A stretch of 64,000 nt of DNA, from contig JACIYN010000059.1 in NCBI GenBank assembly GCA_014359885.1, forward strand, positions 37,406 to 101,405, written 5' to 3'. The stretch comes from Desulfacinum sp. (GTDB lineage Bacteria; Desulfobacterota; Syntrophobacteria; Syntrophobacterales; DSM-9756). Made by a program: the position numbers and the translations under genes. This document shows positions 41,128 to 49,731 of this stretch, in pieces. The notes below the pieces were generated by a model. It ran no database searches, had not been told where the DNA came from, and worked only from the letters and a program-made list of their open reading frames with translations. Positions within the stretch are counted from its first letter, which is position 1. Each line of letters opens with the position of its first letter.

Positions 41128-41445
41128 ATGGAGCCAGGGATCAAGAGGATGCGCGCCAACTTGGTCTATCTGAAAGACGTCGTCACCCTCCGGTACGAAG
41201 CGTCGCGCTGCGTGGGCTGCGGCATGTGTTCCATCGTCTGTCCCCACGGAGTCTTCGTCCAGGAAAACGGCAGGGCCCGCATCACCGACCGGGATGCATG
41301 CATGGAATGCGGAGCCTGCGCCCGCAATTGCCCCACCGAGGCCATTAGGGTCCAGACGGGTGTGGGATGCGCCCAGGCGGTGATCAATTCGGCGCTGGGC
41401 AGGAAGGGGGATTCCTGTTGCAGTCTGGATTCAGGCTGCTGCTGA
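41128..41445 (+). CDS. hgcB: Mercury methylation ferredoxin HgcB
   Basis: HgcB is the ferredoxin that reduces the HgcA corrinoid and is thought to hand over Hg(II) by cysteine thiols. The 105-residue protein has two [4Fe-4S] motifs (C28/31/34/38 and C58/61/64/68), an additional Cys81, and the diagnostic C-terminal Cys pair C104-C105; another pair, C97-C98, precedes it. This is more Cys than usual at the tail. Translation may begin at ATG 41128, one base after the hgcA stop, or at 41149, which gives the usual family N terminus (MRANLVYLKDVVTL). Stop to the next gene: 22 bases, convergent. Confidence 0.96.
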   Translation: MEPGIKRMRANLVYLKDVVTLRYEASRCVGCGMCSIVCPHGVFVQENGRARITDRDACMECGACARNCPTEAIRVQTGVGCAQAVINSALGRKGDSCCSLDSGCC

Positions 41446-41467
41446 GCCCTCCGCCGTCACAGCCCCT

Positions 41468-42088
41468 TCACGAACGAAGCGGCCGGCCCACCGGCACAAG
41501 ATAAAGAGGCACTTCTTCCTCCCCCAAGCCCAGCACACGACGCACGCCTTCATCCCGAAAGGCACCCACCACGACGCTCCCCAGACCCAGGGCCACGGCC
41601 TGCAGGCAGAGGTTCTGAGCCGCATGCCCGGCCTCCAGATGGGCGTAGCGGATACCCCTTCGCCCATAGCGGCCGGTGATGCGATCGTACACCGCGGAAA
41701 AGACGACGCTCACCGGGGCTTCTTCCACAAAGCGCTGGTGCAGGGCCTCACGGCACAACTCCCCGCGAAGATCCCCGCTCTTGCCGACGACCAAACCGTG
41801 GTCGTTGGGCAGGTAACGGTAGACCCCGTCGGGCAGGTCCTCCACGGCGCCCGCCACCACGTGGGTTTCCAGAGGGTAAAGGGCTCCTGCGGACGGGGCC
41901 GTGCGGAACCCGCGCGGGGAGGTCACGCCTTGCGCCGCCCAGAGAAGCTGGGAAAGATCCTGGAGTGAAAGAGGGGCGGATGCGAAGGCCCTGGTGGAGC
42001 GGCGCCTTGCCAAGGCCGCCTCCAGGGATATCGGGCCGTCCAAACGGGGCGGAGGCAGCACGACCTGTATTCTGTCCAAAGGGCTCAT
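41468..42088 (-). CDS. SagB/ThcOx-type nitroreductase-family protein
   Basis: A 206-residue FMN-dependent oxidoreductase of the nitroreductase superfamily, SagB branch. The RRSTRAF phosphate/FMN-binding start, the SAGALYPLETHV strand and the HLEAGHAAQNLCLQAVALGLGSVVVGAF helix are diagnostic. SagB proteins oxidise thiazolines/oxazolines in peptide natural products; many stand-alone relatives in anaerobes have unknown substrates. The start at 42088 is chosen because GAGAGG precedes it. No peptide precursor or cyclodehydratase is nearby, so a general reductase role is just as likely. Confidence 0.85.
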   Translation of the reverse strand: MSPLDRIQVVLPPPRLDGPISLEAALARRRSTRAFASAPLSLQDLSQLLWAAQGVTSPRGFRTAPSAGALYPLETHVVAGAVEDLPDGVYRYLPNDHGLVVGKSGDLRGELCREALHQRFVEEAPVSVVFSAVYDRITGRYGRRGIRYAHLEAGHAAQNLCLQAVALGLGSVVVGAFRDEGVRRVLGLGEEEVPLYLVPVGRPLRS

Positions 42089-42200
42089 GGGCGCTTTCCT
42101 CTCGGGTTGGCTCCAGGTGAAACGGGATGTTAAAAAATAACCGAAACGCCGGGATTCCGGAAAGAAAGAGTCATTGGTCCGTATGAGAAAGGAGGGTGCC

Positions 42201-42365
42201 ATGCCGACCTACGAATACCAGTGCCAGTCCTGCGGCCACGAATTCGCCATCGTCCAGAGCCTTTCCGAACACGGAAAGGCACCGGTCCACTGTCCTCAGT
42301 GCCGGAACGAACAGGTCAAACAGCTCGTCTCCCTTTTCATCGCCCAAACAAGCAAGAAAAGCTGA
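42201..42365 (+). CDS. FmdB-family zinc ribbon protein
   Basis: A 54-residue FmdB-type putative regulator with one zinc ribbon, CQSCGHEF near residues 7-14 and CPQC near 32-35. AAAGGAGG stands five bases before ATG 42201. Family members occur next to amidase/formamidase genes and elsewhere; function is not established. It is divergent from the nitroreductase gene (112 bases apart). Confidence 0.85.
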   Translation: MPTYEYQCQSCGHEFAIVQSLSEHGKAPVHCPQCRNEQVKQLVSLFIAQTSKKS

Positions 42366-42536
42366 GATGGGGCCTCCGGGGCCGAAAACCCGGGGCCCCC
42401 GTTTCGCCTTCACTCCAAGCCCCCCTCCCGTGCCTTCCTTCCCGCCCATGCTTATAGTTCAAGAAGATCGACAACCGACAGGAGCCCTTCTCCGCCTCTT
42501 TGCGAACGGCGGTGCAGAAGAGCGAAGGAGCGTGCG

Positions 42537-43646
42537 GTGAAAATGAGGACATTGGGAAGACTCTGGATCTTTGTCGCGGTCTTTGCGGCGGGGATTGGAA
42601 CCGGCTGGGTCCGGACGGGAGACAGCGTCATGGCGGGCGAGAAGAAGGAAAAGGAACTGGAACGGGCCACCTTTGCCGGAGGTTGCTTCTGGTGCGTGGA
42701 GGCCGATTTTGAGAAGCTGGAAGGGGTGGTGGAGGCGGTCTCCGGTTACGCCGGCGGTCACACGGAGAATCCATCCTACGAAGAGGTCTCGTCCGGGGGG
42801 ACCGGTCATCTGGAGGCGGTGCAGGTGGTCTACGACCCTCGGAAGGTCACCTACCGGGAGCTTCTCGATTATTTCTGGCGCCACGTGGACCCCACCGATC
42901 CGGGAGGTCAGTTCGTGGACCGTGGGAACCAGTATCGCACAGCCATCTTCTACCACACGGAGGAACAGAAACGGCTGGCCTTGGAAAGCAAGGAAGAACT
43001 GGAGCGTTCCGGGCGTTTCTCCAAACCCGTCGTGACGGAGATTCTGCCGTTGGAGCGGTTCTACGAGGCGGAGGAATATCACCAGGACTATTACAAGAAA
43101 TCCCCGCTACGCTACCGATTCTATCGGTTCCACTCGGGACGGGACAGCTTTCTCAAAAAGGCGTGGAAGGAGGAACCCAAACCCGCTTCCCGAGGAGGTC
43201 ACCCATCCCCCTATTCCAGACCGTCGGACGCAGAACTCAGACGCACACTCACCCCCATGCAATACAAGGTAACCCGGGAAAACGGCACGGAACCCCCTTT
43301 TCGAAATGAATATTGGGACAACAAGGAACCGGGGATCTATGTGGACGTGGTTTCCGGCGAGCCTCTTTTCAGTTCCCTGGACAAGTTCGATTCCGGAACG
43401 GGGTGGCCCAGCTTCACACGACCCCTGGAACCGGAAAACATCGTGGAACACGAGGATCGATCGCTCTTTATGACGAGGACGGAAGTCAGAAGCCGCCAGG
43501 GGGATTCCCATCTGGGCCATGTTTTTGCGGACGGCCCGCCTCCCACGGGCCTTCGCTATTGCATCAATTCCGCAGCCCTGCGATTCATTCCCGCCAGAGA
43601 CCTGGAAAGGGAGGGCTATTCGAAATACGTGGATCTGTTTCGCTGA
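42537..43646 (+). CDS. msrAB: Bifunctional methionine sulfoxide reductase MsrA-MsrB, membrane-anchored or exported
   Basis: A 369-residue fusion that reduces both S- and R-epimers of methionine sulfoxide in proteins. An N-terminal hydrophobic segment (about 8-24, [15 protein letters not shown]) suggests a signal anchor, placing the enzyme in the periplasm. MsrA domain about 40-200 with GGCFWC (Cys50 nucleophile). MsrB domain about 230-355 with GTGWPSF, the HLGHVF motif and the catalytic Cys in RYCINS. The zinc-binding CxxC pairs of many MsrB proteins are absent. No thioredoxin domain is fused. AAGGAG stands six bases before the GTG start. Protects exported proteins from oxidation. Confidence 0.94.
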   Translation: MKMRTLGRLWIFVAVFAAGIGTGWVRTGDSVMAGEKKEKELERATFAGGCFWCVEADFEKLEGVVEAVSGYAGGHTENPSYEEVSSGGTGHLEAVQVVYDPRKVTYRELLDYFWRHVDPTDPGGQFVDRGNQYRTAIFYHTEEQKRLALESKEELERSGRFSKPVVTEILPLERFYEAEEYHQDYYKKSPLRYRFYRFHSGRDSFLKKAWKEEPKPASRGGHPSPYSRPSDAELRRTLTPMQYKVTRENGTEPPFRNEYWDNKEPGIYVDVVSGEPLFSSLDKFDSGTGWPSFTRPLEPENIVEHEDRSLFMTRTEVRSRQGDSHLGHVFADGPPPTGLRYCINSAALRFIPARDLEREGYSKYVDLFR

Positions 43647-43683
43647 GATCCACATTCCCTAAAAGAACTGGGAGCATCCGCCC

Positions 43684-44241
43684 ATGAAAGTGACCCTGCT
43701 CATGGCCATGACGCTGGATGGGAAAATCGCCAAGCATGCCGACCATTTCCCTGATTGGACGCCTCCGGAGGACAAGAAGATCTTCGCCGCCTTGAGTCGG
43801 CGGGCGGGTGTGGTCATCATGGGATCGCGCACCTTCGACACTCTTGGAAAGCCGCTTCCGGGACGGCTGAACGTGGTCATGACCCGCGATCCATCCCGCA
43901 AGTCCCCATGGGACAATCTGGTCTTTACCGCCGACCCGCCCCGGCAGATTCTCGAGCGATTGGAAGCCCAAGGCTATGGTGACGTCGTCCTGGCGGGTGG
44001 AACCTGCGTCAACTCCCTCTTTGCCCGTGAGGGCCTCATCGATGCCGTCGTGGTCACCCTTTCCCCGAAGATCTTCGGCACCGGTCTCGGCCTTTTCTCC
44101 CCCGACGTGGCCATGGATCTCTCCTTGGAGGAAGTGGAACGGGCCGGCAGCGAGCTCGTTGTCTTGAGGTATCGTGTCCTTCAAGCGCGTGTGTCGGAAA
44201 ACGCCGAAGCCGGCCGTCGCGTGGGCGTGTGTTTTGATTAA
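43684..44241 (+). CDS. RibD C-terminal/dihydrofolate-reductase-like protein
   Basis: A 185-residue Rossmann-type reductase of the RibD-C/DHFR superfamily. The N-terminal strand VTLLMAMTLDGKIA, the VIMGSRTFDTL loop and VVLAGGTCVNSLFAREGLIDAV contain the usual NADPH-binding and substrate loops. It is too short to include a RibD deaminase domain. It may reduce a pterin or riboflavin-related substrate; the reaction cannot be named. ATG 43684 has a poor ribosome-binding site (GGGAGC). Confidence 0.82.
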   Translation: MKVTLLMAMTLDGKIAKHADHFPDWTPPEDKKIFAALSRRAGVVIMGSRTFDTLGKPLPGRLNVVMTRDPSRKSPWDNLVFTADPPRQILERLEAQGYGDVVLAGGTCVNSLFAREGLIDAVVVTLSPKIFGTGLGLFSPDVAMDLSLEEVERAGSELVVLRYRVLQARVSENAEAGRRVGVCFD

Positions 44242-44316
44242 AGTTTTCCGACTATCCGGACGATTAAAACAAAGGACCGAGCGACTGACCACCTCTTGCT
44301 GAAGGACAGAATCTCC

Positions 44317-45168
44317 ATGGAAGCAGCACAGACCTCTCCCAATCTGGACAGGCTCGTTCAACTGACGGGCGACCTGCCGGCCATGCCCCACGTGGCCAGT
44401 CAAGTGATCAAGAAAATCAGCGACCCCGACGCCGGTGCCGAAGACATCCAGAAACTCATCGCACAGGACCCGTCCCTGGCCGCCCGAGTGCTCAAGCTGG
44501 CCAACTCCTCCTTCTACGCCCGGTCCCGAAGCATCGCCACCTTGCGGGACGCGGTGGTGATCATCGGGATGAAGACCGTGCGCTCCCTGGTAGTGGCGTC
44601 TGTCACGCGGGATCTTTTCGACCCCTTCGGCCTCACGGAAAAGCTGCTCTGGGAGCATTCCGTGGGTTGCGCCCTGGGCGCACGAACCATCGCCACCCGT
44701 CTTCGCTATTCCCGGGTGGACGAATCCTTCCTGGCGGGTCTTCTGCACGATGTGGGCAAGATGATCCTGTTCACCCGTTTTCCCGACCAGATGCGCCTGA
44801 TTATCCAGGAGGTCTACAATGACCCTTCCCTGTCCTTCGCCAAGCTGGAACGGGAGACCTTCGGGTTCGACCACGCCCAGGTGGGCCGACTCCTGGCCCG
44901 GAAGTGGCAATTTCCGGAAGAAATCGACGAAGCCATCGGCTGCCATCACAACCCGGCCAGGGCCAAGATCCTGCCGGCTCTTTCCGTGATCGTTCATCTG
45001 GCCAAAGCGTTCTGCCACAAGCTGGAACTGGGTCCCACCAAGAAGCCGGAACTGGACATGACCGGCGTTCCCAGCGCCAAGGCGCTGAAGCTGACCGAAG
45101 AAAAACTCACCGCTCTTCAGAAAGAGATCCGCCAGACCTTCCAGGCGGAAGCGGGTGCGTTGTCCTAA
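44317..45168 (+). CDS. HDOD domain protein
   Basis: A 283-residue HDOD (HD-related output) protein. The long helical core has LPAMPHVASQVIKKISDPDAGAEDI at the N terminus and a HD-type LLHDVGKM near residue 143. HDOD proteins act as signalling outputs, often in chemotaxis, phosphatase or cyclic-di-nucleotide pathways. Without a fused receiver its trigger is unknown. ATG 44317 is chosen with AAGGAC upstream; an in-frame TTG at 44296 is an alternative. Single gene. Confidence 0.87.
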   Translation: MEAAQTSPNLDRLVQLTGDLPAMPHVASQVIKKISDPDAGAEDIQKLIAQDPSLAARVLKLANSSFYARSRSIATLRDAVVIIGMKTVRSLVVASVTRDLFDPFGLTEKLLWEHSVGCALGARTIATRLRYSRVDESFLAGLLHDVGKMILFTRFPDQMRLIIQEVYNDPSLSFAKLERETFGFDHAQVGRLLARKWQFPEEIDEAIGCHHNPARAKILPALSVIVHLAKAFCHKLELGPTKKPELDMTGVPSAKALKLTEEKLTALQKEIRQTFQAEAGALS

Positions 45169-45422
45169 GAGGCTGTCCGAGAACTCCGCAAACCGTCACT
45201 CCCGCGCAAGCGGGAGTCCATAAGATGCCGGAAATCCTGGATCCCCGCTCCCCGTTCAAGCCGGGGACAAGCTTCGCGGGGATGACGGATGGAGACAAAA
45301 CGAGGCAAAGCACCCATTGTCAGACAGCCTCCTAAGAACTTGTCCGAAAAAGTTTTTCCGGCTCAAGAGACCGGGCATTTCCGATCGCTTCGTAGCCGCG
45401 GGGCTTCAGCCTCGCCTCCCGG
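45169..45422. repeat. Intergenic inverted-repeat elements
   Basis: At about 45200-45290 is the widely distributed mobile-like element with arms GTCACTCCCGCGCAAGCGGG and CCCGTTCAAG...GGGGATGACG, a palindromic unit found in many proteobacterial genomes. About 45340-45415 is a copy of the TTTCGTAGCCGCGGGGCTTC unit. No gene is supported. A partial 9-10 base inverted repeat (GACAGCCTC / GAGGCTGTC) at about 45169 and 45325 brackets the element and could be its ends. Confidence 0.7.
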
Positions 45423-46199
45423 TCACATATCCTCGCCGTATTTGTCCAGGTAGCCGCGCGGAGTCACCATGCGTCCTTCCCACACGTACGTGCGGCTGTT
45501 TCCCACCAGCAGCACCGTCTGCATGTCCACATCCTCCGGGTCGAGACCACCCAGGGTGGTGATCCGGCAGCGCTGCCCTTCCCGCATGGCCTTTTGCACC
45601 ACGCCCACGGGCGTCTCCGGGCTCCGATGGCGCATCAGGATCCGCCGCGCTTTTTCCAGCAGATCCGGACGGCTCTTGCTGCGGGGATTGTAGACGGCGA
45701 TGACGAAATCGGCGGCTCCGGCCGCGTCCAGTCTCTTTTCGATGAGTTCCCACGGGGTCAGATGGTCGCTCAGGCTCACGGCGGCAAAATCGTGCATGAG
45801 CGGTGCGCCGAGAAGAGCCGCGGCCGCGTTGAAGGCCGCCACTCCAGGCACCACCTCCACCGACAGACACCCCTCTTTCGAAACCTCGGCCCCATCCCAG
45901 GTCTTCACACGAACGCCTTGCGCCCGGCACACCTCGAAGACCAGGCCGGCCATGCCGTAGATTCCCGCATCCCCGCTGGATACCAGCGCCACACGGCGCC
46001 CGTCCAGGGCCGCCGAGACGGCTTCCCGGCAGCGGGAGATCTCGCGCCTCATGCCGGACGCCCGAACGTCCTTTCCCCCAATCAGGTGCCGGATGAGATC
46101 CACGTAGGTCTTGTAGCCCACCACCACCTCGGCCTGCTCCAGAGCTTCCCGGGCCCGGGGCGTCAGATGGCGGGCATCCCCCGGCCCCAGACTCACCAC
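45423..46199 (-). CDS. cobJ: Precorrin-3B / cobalt-precorrin-3B C17-methyltransferase
   Basis: CobJ/CbiH adds a methyl group at C17 with ring contraction in corrin synthesis. The 258-residue protein has the SAM-dependent tetrapyrrole methylase fold: N-terminal VVSLGPGD, the VSSGDAGIYGMAG loop and the VVPGVAAFNAAAALLGAP segment. Translation begins at GTG 46199 or 46196, overlapping the stop of cbiG. It is the last gene of the minus-strand corrin operon. In the anaerobic pathway CbiH and CbiG act in consecutive steps; the gene order reflects this. Confidence 0.93.
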   Translation of the reverse strand: MVSLGPGDARHLTPRAREALEQAEVVVGYKTYVDLIRHLIGGKDVRASGMRREISRCREAVSAALDGRRVALVSSGDAGIYGMAGLVFEVCRAQGVRVKTWDGAEVSKEGCLSVEVVPGVAAFNAAAALLGAPLMHDFAAVSLSDHLTPWELIEKRLDAAGAADFVIAVYNPRSKSRPDLLEKARRILMRHRSPETPVGVVQKAMREGQRCRITTLGGLDPEDVDMQTVLLVGNSRTYVWEGRMVTPRGYLDKYGEDM

Positions 46200-47356
46200 G
46201 GTGAGGCGTCCCGAGCCACCGCCACCGTGACGTTTCGGGTCTTGTGCTTGAGGACGATCAGCCGGCCGCCCCCGGCTGTCCGAAGAGCCGCTGCTTCGCA
46301 TACGCTTTCCACTCCTATGTGCCCCTGAACCGCAGGCGACGGGTTGGGCACCTCCACGGCCCGCAGTTCGGCGCGTTGGACGAATCGAATGGGCCGGTCC
46401 AGGGCCCGAGCCGCCTCCAGGAGGCCCTGTTCGTCGGCCTTCAGGTCCACACTGGCCAGCGTTCGAATGGCCTTGAGCGACAATCCGTGTCGGTGGAACA
46501 CCTCCCGGATAAGATCCACGATCTCTTCCACCGGGGTACTTCGGTTGCATCCGATCCCCACCGTGAGAACCCTCGGCCGAAGGCTCACCGCCCGAATCCC
46601 TTCCGGAACCAGCCGCTCCCACACCCAGATACCGGGCGTTTCCTGTATTTCCATTCCCAGGGCCCGCAACCGATCGTAAAGGATCTCCCGGGCCCGCACC
46701 GGCCCTTCCGGCAAGGTGAGGAGCTCCCGTGGCAGCGAAATTGGGACGGCCCGGGGGAACCGATCCAGGTAAGGGTTCAGCCTGCCTTCCGGATCCAGGA
46801 TCCAGAAAGGTTCCTCTTCCAGAACCGCCCGCGTCACCCGCGGAAGATGCTCCATCCCTTCGATCTCCAGCCCCGCCTCCCGGGCCGTGAGATCCACGGC
46901 GGCCTTTCCCGTCACGTCCGTGGCCGTGGTGATGACGGCCTGCCCCCCCAGCTCCCGGGCGATGCGGCGGGCCAGTCGATTGGCGCCGCCCAGATGACCG
47001 GAAAGCAGGCTGATGACGAACCGCCCCTTCTCGTCCACCACGACCACCGCCGGATCCCGGCTCTTGTGGCGCAGAAGAGGGGCGATGGAGCGCACCACGA
47101 TGCCCGTGGCCATGATGAAGACCAGGGCGCCATGATCCTTCCAAAGCTCGCTCACCCGGTCCCGCAGCCGGTCGAACGGCTCGGCGCCCATGGCCAGCGC
47201 GAAGCCATGGCGCCGCGGAACATGCACGGTGCAGCAGCCCAGTGCCTGCGCGAGTCTCAGGGCCAACGCGACGCCGTTGGCCGTAAGCGCCAACACCGCC
47301 GCGGGTCCCGAAACGTCATGGAGAGGAGGGGCGGAAGCCATGGCCGAACGACTCAT
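46193..47356 (-). CDS. cbiG: Cobalt-precorrin-5A hydrolase
   Basis: CbiG opens the delta-lactone of cobalt-precorrin-5A, releasing acetaldehyde: the signature step of the anaerobic route. The 387-residue protein has the N-terminal CbiG domain (VFIMATGIVVRSIAPLL), a middle region with DGKGRF-like VDEKGRFVISLLSGHLGGAN and TTATDVTGKAAVD, and the C-terminal GIGCNRSTP domain. The start is uncertain within 47341-47401 since the frame overlaps the preceding cobM by up to 86 bases; 47356 is a compromise. Its presence shows the oxygen-independent pathway. Confidence 0.92.
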   Translation of the reverse strand: MSRSAMASAPPLHDVSGPAAVLALTANGVALALRLAQALGCCTVHVPRRHGFALAMGAEPFDRLRDRVSELWKDHGALVFIMATGIVVRSIAPLLRHKSRDPAVVVVDEKGRFVISLLSGHLGGANRLARRIARELGGQAVITTATDVTGKAAVDLTAREAGLEIEGMEHLPRVTRAVLEEEPFWILDPEGRLNPYLDRFPRAVPISLPRELLTLPEGPVRAREILYDRLRALGMEIQETPGIWVWERLVPEGIRAVSLRPRVLTVGIGCNRSTPVEEIVDLIREVFHRHGLSLKAIRTLASVDLKADEQGLLEAARALDRPIRFVQRAELRAVEVPNPSPAVQGHIGVESVCEAAALRTAGGGRLIVLKHKTRNVTVAVARDASPW

Positions 47357-48104
47357 GGTAAAGGCGGGATCGCGTCCCGTGGCGCCCGGGATCCAGCGCA
47401 TCCCCCACCAGGATCACCGCCTGCCGGCCGATGTCCGCCTCGCGAACCTTTTCGGCGATGTCAGCCAAGGTTCCTCGAAGGATGCGCTCATCCGGCCACC
47501 CCACCCGGTAGGCCACCACCACGGGCGTCTCTTGCGGGTAGGAACCGCACAGATCCTCCACCACGGCGTCCATCCGCGAGACACTCAGGTAGATGGCCAT
47601 GGTGGCCCGGTGGGTGGCCAGGCTCCGGAGCGATTCCCGGTCGGGGACGGGCGTGCGGCCGGTGGCGCGGGTAAAGATCACCGTCTGGGACACTTCCGGC
47701 AGGGTGAGCTGGCAGCGGATGTGGGCGGCGGCGGCGAAGGCGGCGGACACTCCCGGGACCACCTCGTAGTCGATGCCGTCCCGGTCCAGGAGGCGCATCT
47801 GTTCCTGGACGGCTCCATAGAGGGCGGGATCTCCCGTGTGAAGCCGCACCACCAGCCGACCCCGTTTCGCCGCCTCCACCAACAGGGCATGGGTTTCCTC
47901 CAGGGTCAGCGGAGCGCTGTCGTAGACTTCCGCTCCCTGCCTGCATTGGGCCAGGAGAGCCCGGGGCACCAGAGATCCCGCATAGACCACCCGATCCGCC
48001 CGCCGGAGAAGGCGCCGCCCCTTCACCGTAATGAGATCCGGATCGCCGGGCCCCGCCCCCACAAAGAAAACCTTCCCGTTCCATCTTTTCTCGGCGTCAG
48101 CCAT
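47316..48104 (-). CDS. cobM: Precorrin-4 / cobalt-precorrin-4 C11-methyltransferase
   Basis: CobM/CbiF methylates C11 of the tetrapyrrole. A 262-residue SAM-dependent methylase with VFFVGAGPGDPDLITVKG at the N terminus, LHTGDPALYGAVQEQ, VVPGVSAAFAAAA and MAIYLSVSRMD. The MADAEKRW start was chosen for its position 20 bases after cbiE/T stop. Third gene of the minus-strand operon. Its 3' end overlaps cbiG. Confidence 0.93.
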   Translation of the reverse strand: MADAEKRWNGKVFFVGAGPGDPDLITVKGRRLLRRADRVVYAGSLVPRALLAQCRQGAEVYDSAPLTLEETHALLVEAAKRGRLVVRLHTGDPALYGAVQEQMRLLDRDGIDYEVVPGVSAAFAAAAHIRCQLTLPEVSQTVIFTRATGRTPVPDRESLRSLATHRATMAIYLSVSRMDAVVEDLCGSYPQETPVVVAYRVGWPDERILRGTLADIAEKVREADIGRQAVILVGDALDPGRHGTRSRLYHESFGHGFRPSSP

Positions 48105-48124
48105 GTTTGCCGCTCCATCGACTC

Positions 48125-49414
48125 TCAGTTGGCATCCCCGCGGGGAGTCATGGCACAGACCGTCACCGGGTTGAGCGCTTCCCAACGGGCGGTCTCCCCG
48201 ATGGGAACGGCACGGCTCACCTGGATCTGGCTCATTTCCAGGGAACACCCGTGGGCCCGGGCGAAATCCTGCACCTGGGCAAGGCTCCGGAAGGTGACGG
48301 AAGTGACGACCAGGCGCCCGCCGGGCCGCATCCTGGGCCGCACCTTTTCCAGCAAGGCCCGCAAGCACGCTCCGCCTCCGCCCACGAAGGCCCGGTCCGG
48401 GTCCGGAAGCTTGTCCACCTGCTCCAGGGCGTCCCCTTCCACCACGCAAATCTCACCGCAATGAAACCGGCGCACGTTCTCCCGGATCTGGGCGGCTCTT
48501 TCCGGCACCCGTTCCACCGCCCAGACGGCCCGGAGGGGCACGAGGCGGGCGGCCTCCACCGAGACGGCTCCGCTCCCCGCCCCCAGATCCCAGAGCACCT
48601 GGCCCGGCCGAAGCCCCAGCAGGGCCAGGACGACGCTTCGGACCTCCCGCTTGGTGATGAGCCCCCGGTGGTGGGCAAAGGCCTCGTCGTCGATCCCGAA
48701 AAAGGGAAGAGGCTCCGGCGTCCCGGAGAGCCCGGTGTCCGGCGACGGTCGAACCAGCACCACGTTGAGGGACGAAAAGGATCGGCCCTGGGCTTCGGCC
48801 GCCGTCAAGCAGTGAAGGCGCTCCGAGGAAAGCCCCAGGTCTTCGCCCACCCACAACGGCAGGCTTTCCAACCCCGAGGCGACCAGGCGAGCCGCCACCC
48901 AGGCGGGCGAGTGTCGGGCATCCGTGAGCAGCGCCACCGGGGTGCCTAGGCGAAGGTGCCACAACCATTCCAGCGTGGGCTCCCGGCCGTGAAGGCTCAC
49001 CACCCGCACATCGTCCCACGGCATTCCCACCCGGGCGCAGAAGGTCTGAACCGTCGTGGGCCCGGGAACGAAAAGGAGCCGATCCCTCCCGAAACGCTCC
49101 AACAGGCGGCGCCCGACCCCGAAAAAGAGGGGGTCCCCCGACGCCAGCACGGCCACCCGATACGACCCGCTCAACTCTTCGATGCGGTCCAGAACGGGAT
49201 CCAACGGAGACCGGATCGGAACCTTCTCTACGGGGTGATGGTCGAACAGCGCCAGGATCCGGCTCCCGCCCACCAGGACCTGAGCCCGCCGGACCAGTTC
49301 CAAGGCACGCCCGGAGCACTCGTCCGCACGGGCGCCCACTCCGATCACGGCCACCGTAGGAGGCTCCCAAACGTCCTCAGCGGTTATCTCCCGGATCTTC
49401 GGGTCTTCCTGCAC
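48125..49414 (-). CDS. cobL: Bifunctional cobalt-precorrin-7 methyltransferase/decarboxylase (CbiE-CbiT fusion, CobL)
   Basis: A 429-residue fusion. Residues about 18-215 are the CbiE-type C5-methyltransferase (VAVIGVGARADECSG; VLASGDPLFFGVGRRLL). Residues about 230-425 are the CbiT-type C15-methyltransferase/decarboxylase with SAM-binding motif DLGAGSGAVSVEAA. This is the fused CobL form. GTG 49414 lies directly behind GGGGGAGAG. It is 317 bases from cbiD, so cbiD may have a separate transcript. Confidence 0.93.
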   Translation of the reverse strand: MQEDPKIREITAEDVWEPPTVAVIGVGARADECSGRALELVRRAQVLVGGSRILALFDHHPVEKVPIRSPLDPVLDRIEELSGSYRVAVLASGDPLFFGVGRRLLERFGRDRLLFVPGPTTVQTFCARVGMPWDDVRVVSLHGREPTLEWLWHLRLGTPVALLTDARHSPAWVAARLVASGLESLPLWVGEDLGLSSERLHCLTAAEAQGRSFSSLNVVLVRPSPDTGLSGTPEPLPFFGIDDEAFAHHRGLITKREVRSVVLALLGLRPGQVLWDLGAGSGAVSVEAARLVPLRAVWAVERVPERAAQIRENVRRFHCGEICVVEGDALEQVDKLPDPDRAFVGGGGACLRALLEKVRPRMRPGGRLVVTSVTFRSLAQVQDFARAHGCSLEMSQIQVSRAVPIGETARWEALNPVTVCAMTPRGDAN

Positions 49415-49731
49415 CCTCTCCCCCGCCGAAAATGGTCTGCCGCGCCATTAGCGGGCGGGGATAAACCCCGCCCCTACCCGCTGGATCAACGCGCTTCAGT
49501 AGGGGCGGGCTTTACGCCCGCCCTTCAGGAGCGCGCCACGATCAAGAATCCCCCCGATTGGGAGAGAACGACCCTGGAATCCCCTTTCCTGGGAGCTGGC
49601 TTGCCTGCGAGGCGCCGGCCAAGGCCGCTCCTAGACTAGAAACGACGCATTTGCTTTCATTTGCGGTTATCTTCCCCATGACAGGGTTGCGCTGCGATGG
49701 AAAAGACAATCGCCCGTTTTTGCAACTTCGG
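49415..49731. repeat. Intergenic REP-like palindromes
   Basis: No gene is supported. Palindromes GCGGGCGGGGATAAACCCCG (about 49450-49475) and GGGCGGGCTTTACGCCCGCCC (about 49503-49525) stand side by side, as at 1978-2065 and 34740-34806. About 49590-49632 is a REP-like GGGAGC...GCTCCTAG element. The promoter of the cobL operon should be in the first 60 bases. Confidence 0.7.

Noticed and set aside
41446..41467. Possible selenocysteine read-through at the hgcB stop (TGC TGC TGA)
   Set aside because: The frame after TGA has no family-like extension, and HgcB normally ends at the Cys pair.
45200..45290. Possible structured RNA gene
   Set aside because: The GTCACTCCCGCGCAAGCGGG palindrome matches a known type of dispersed genomic repeat rather than a specific RNA family.
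45423..47144. A long minus-strand frame joining cobJ with upstream sequence
   Set aside because: The upstream part is out of frame with cbiG, which is itself convincing; cobJ begins at its VVSLGPGD motif after the cbiG stop.
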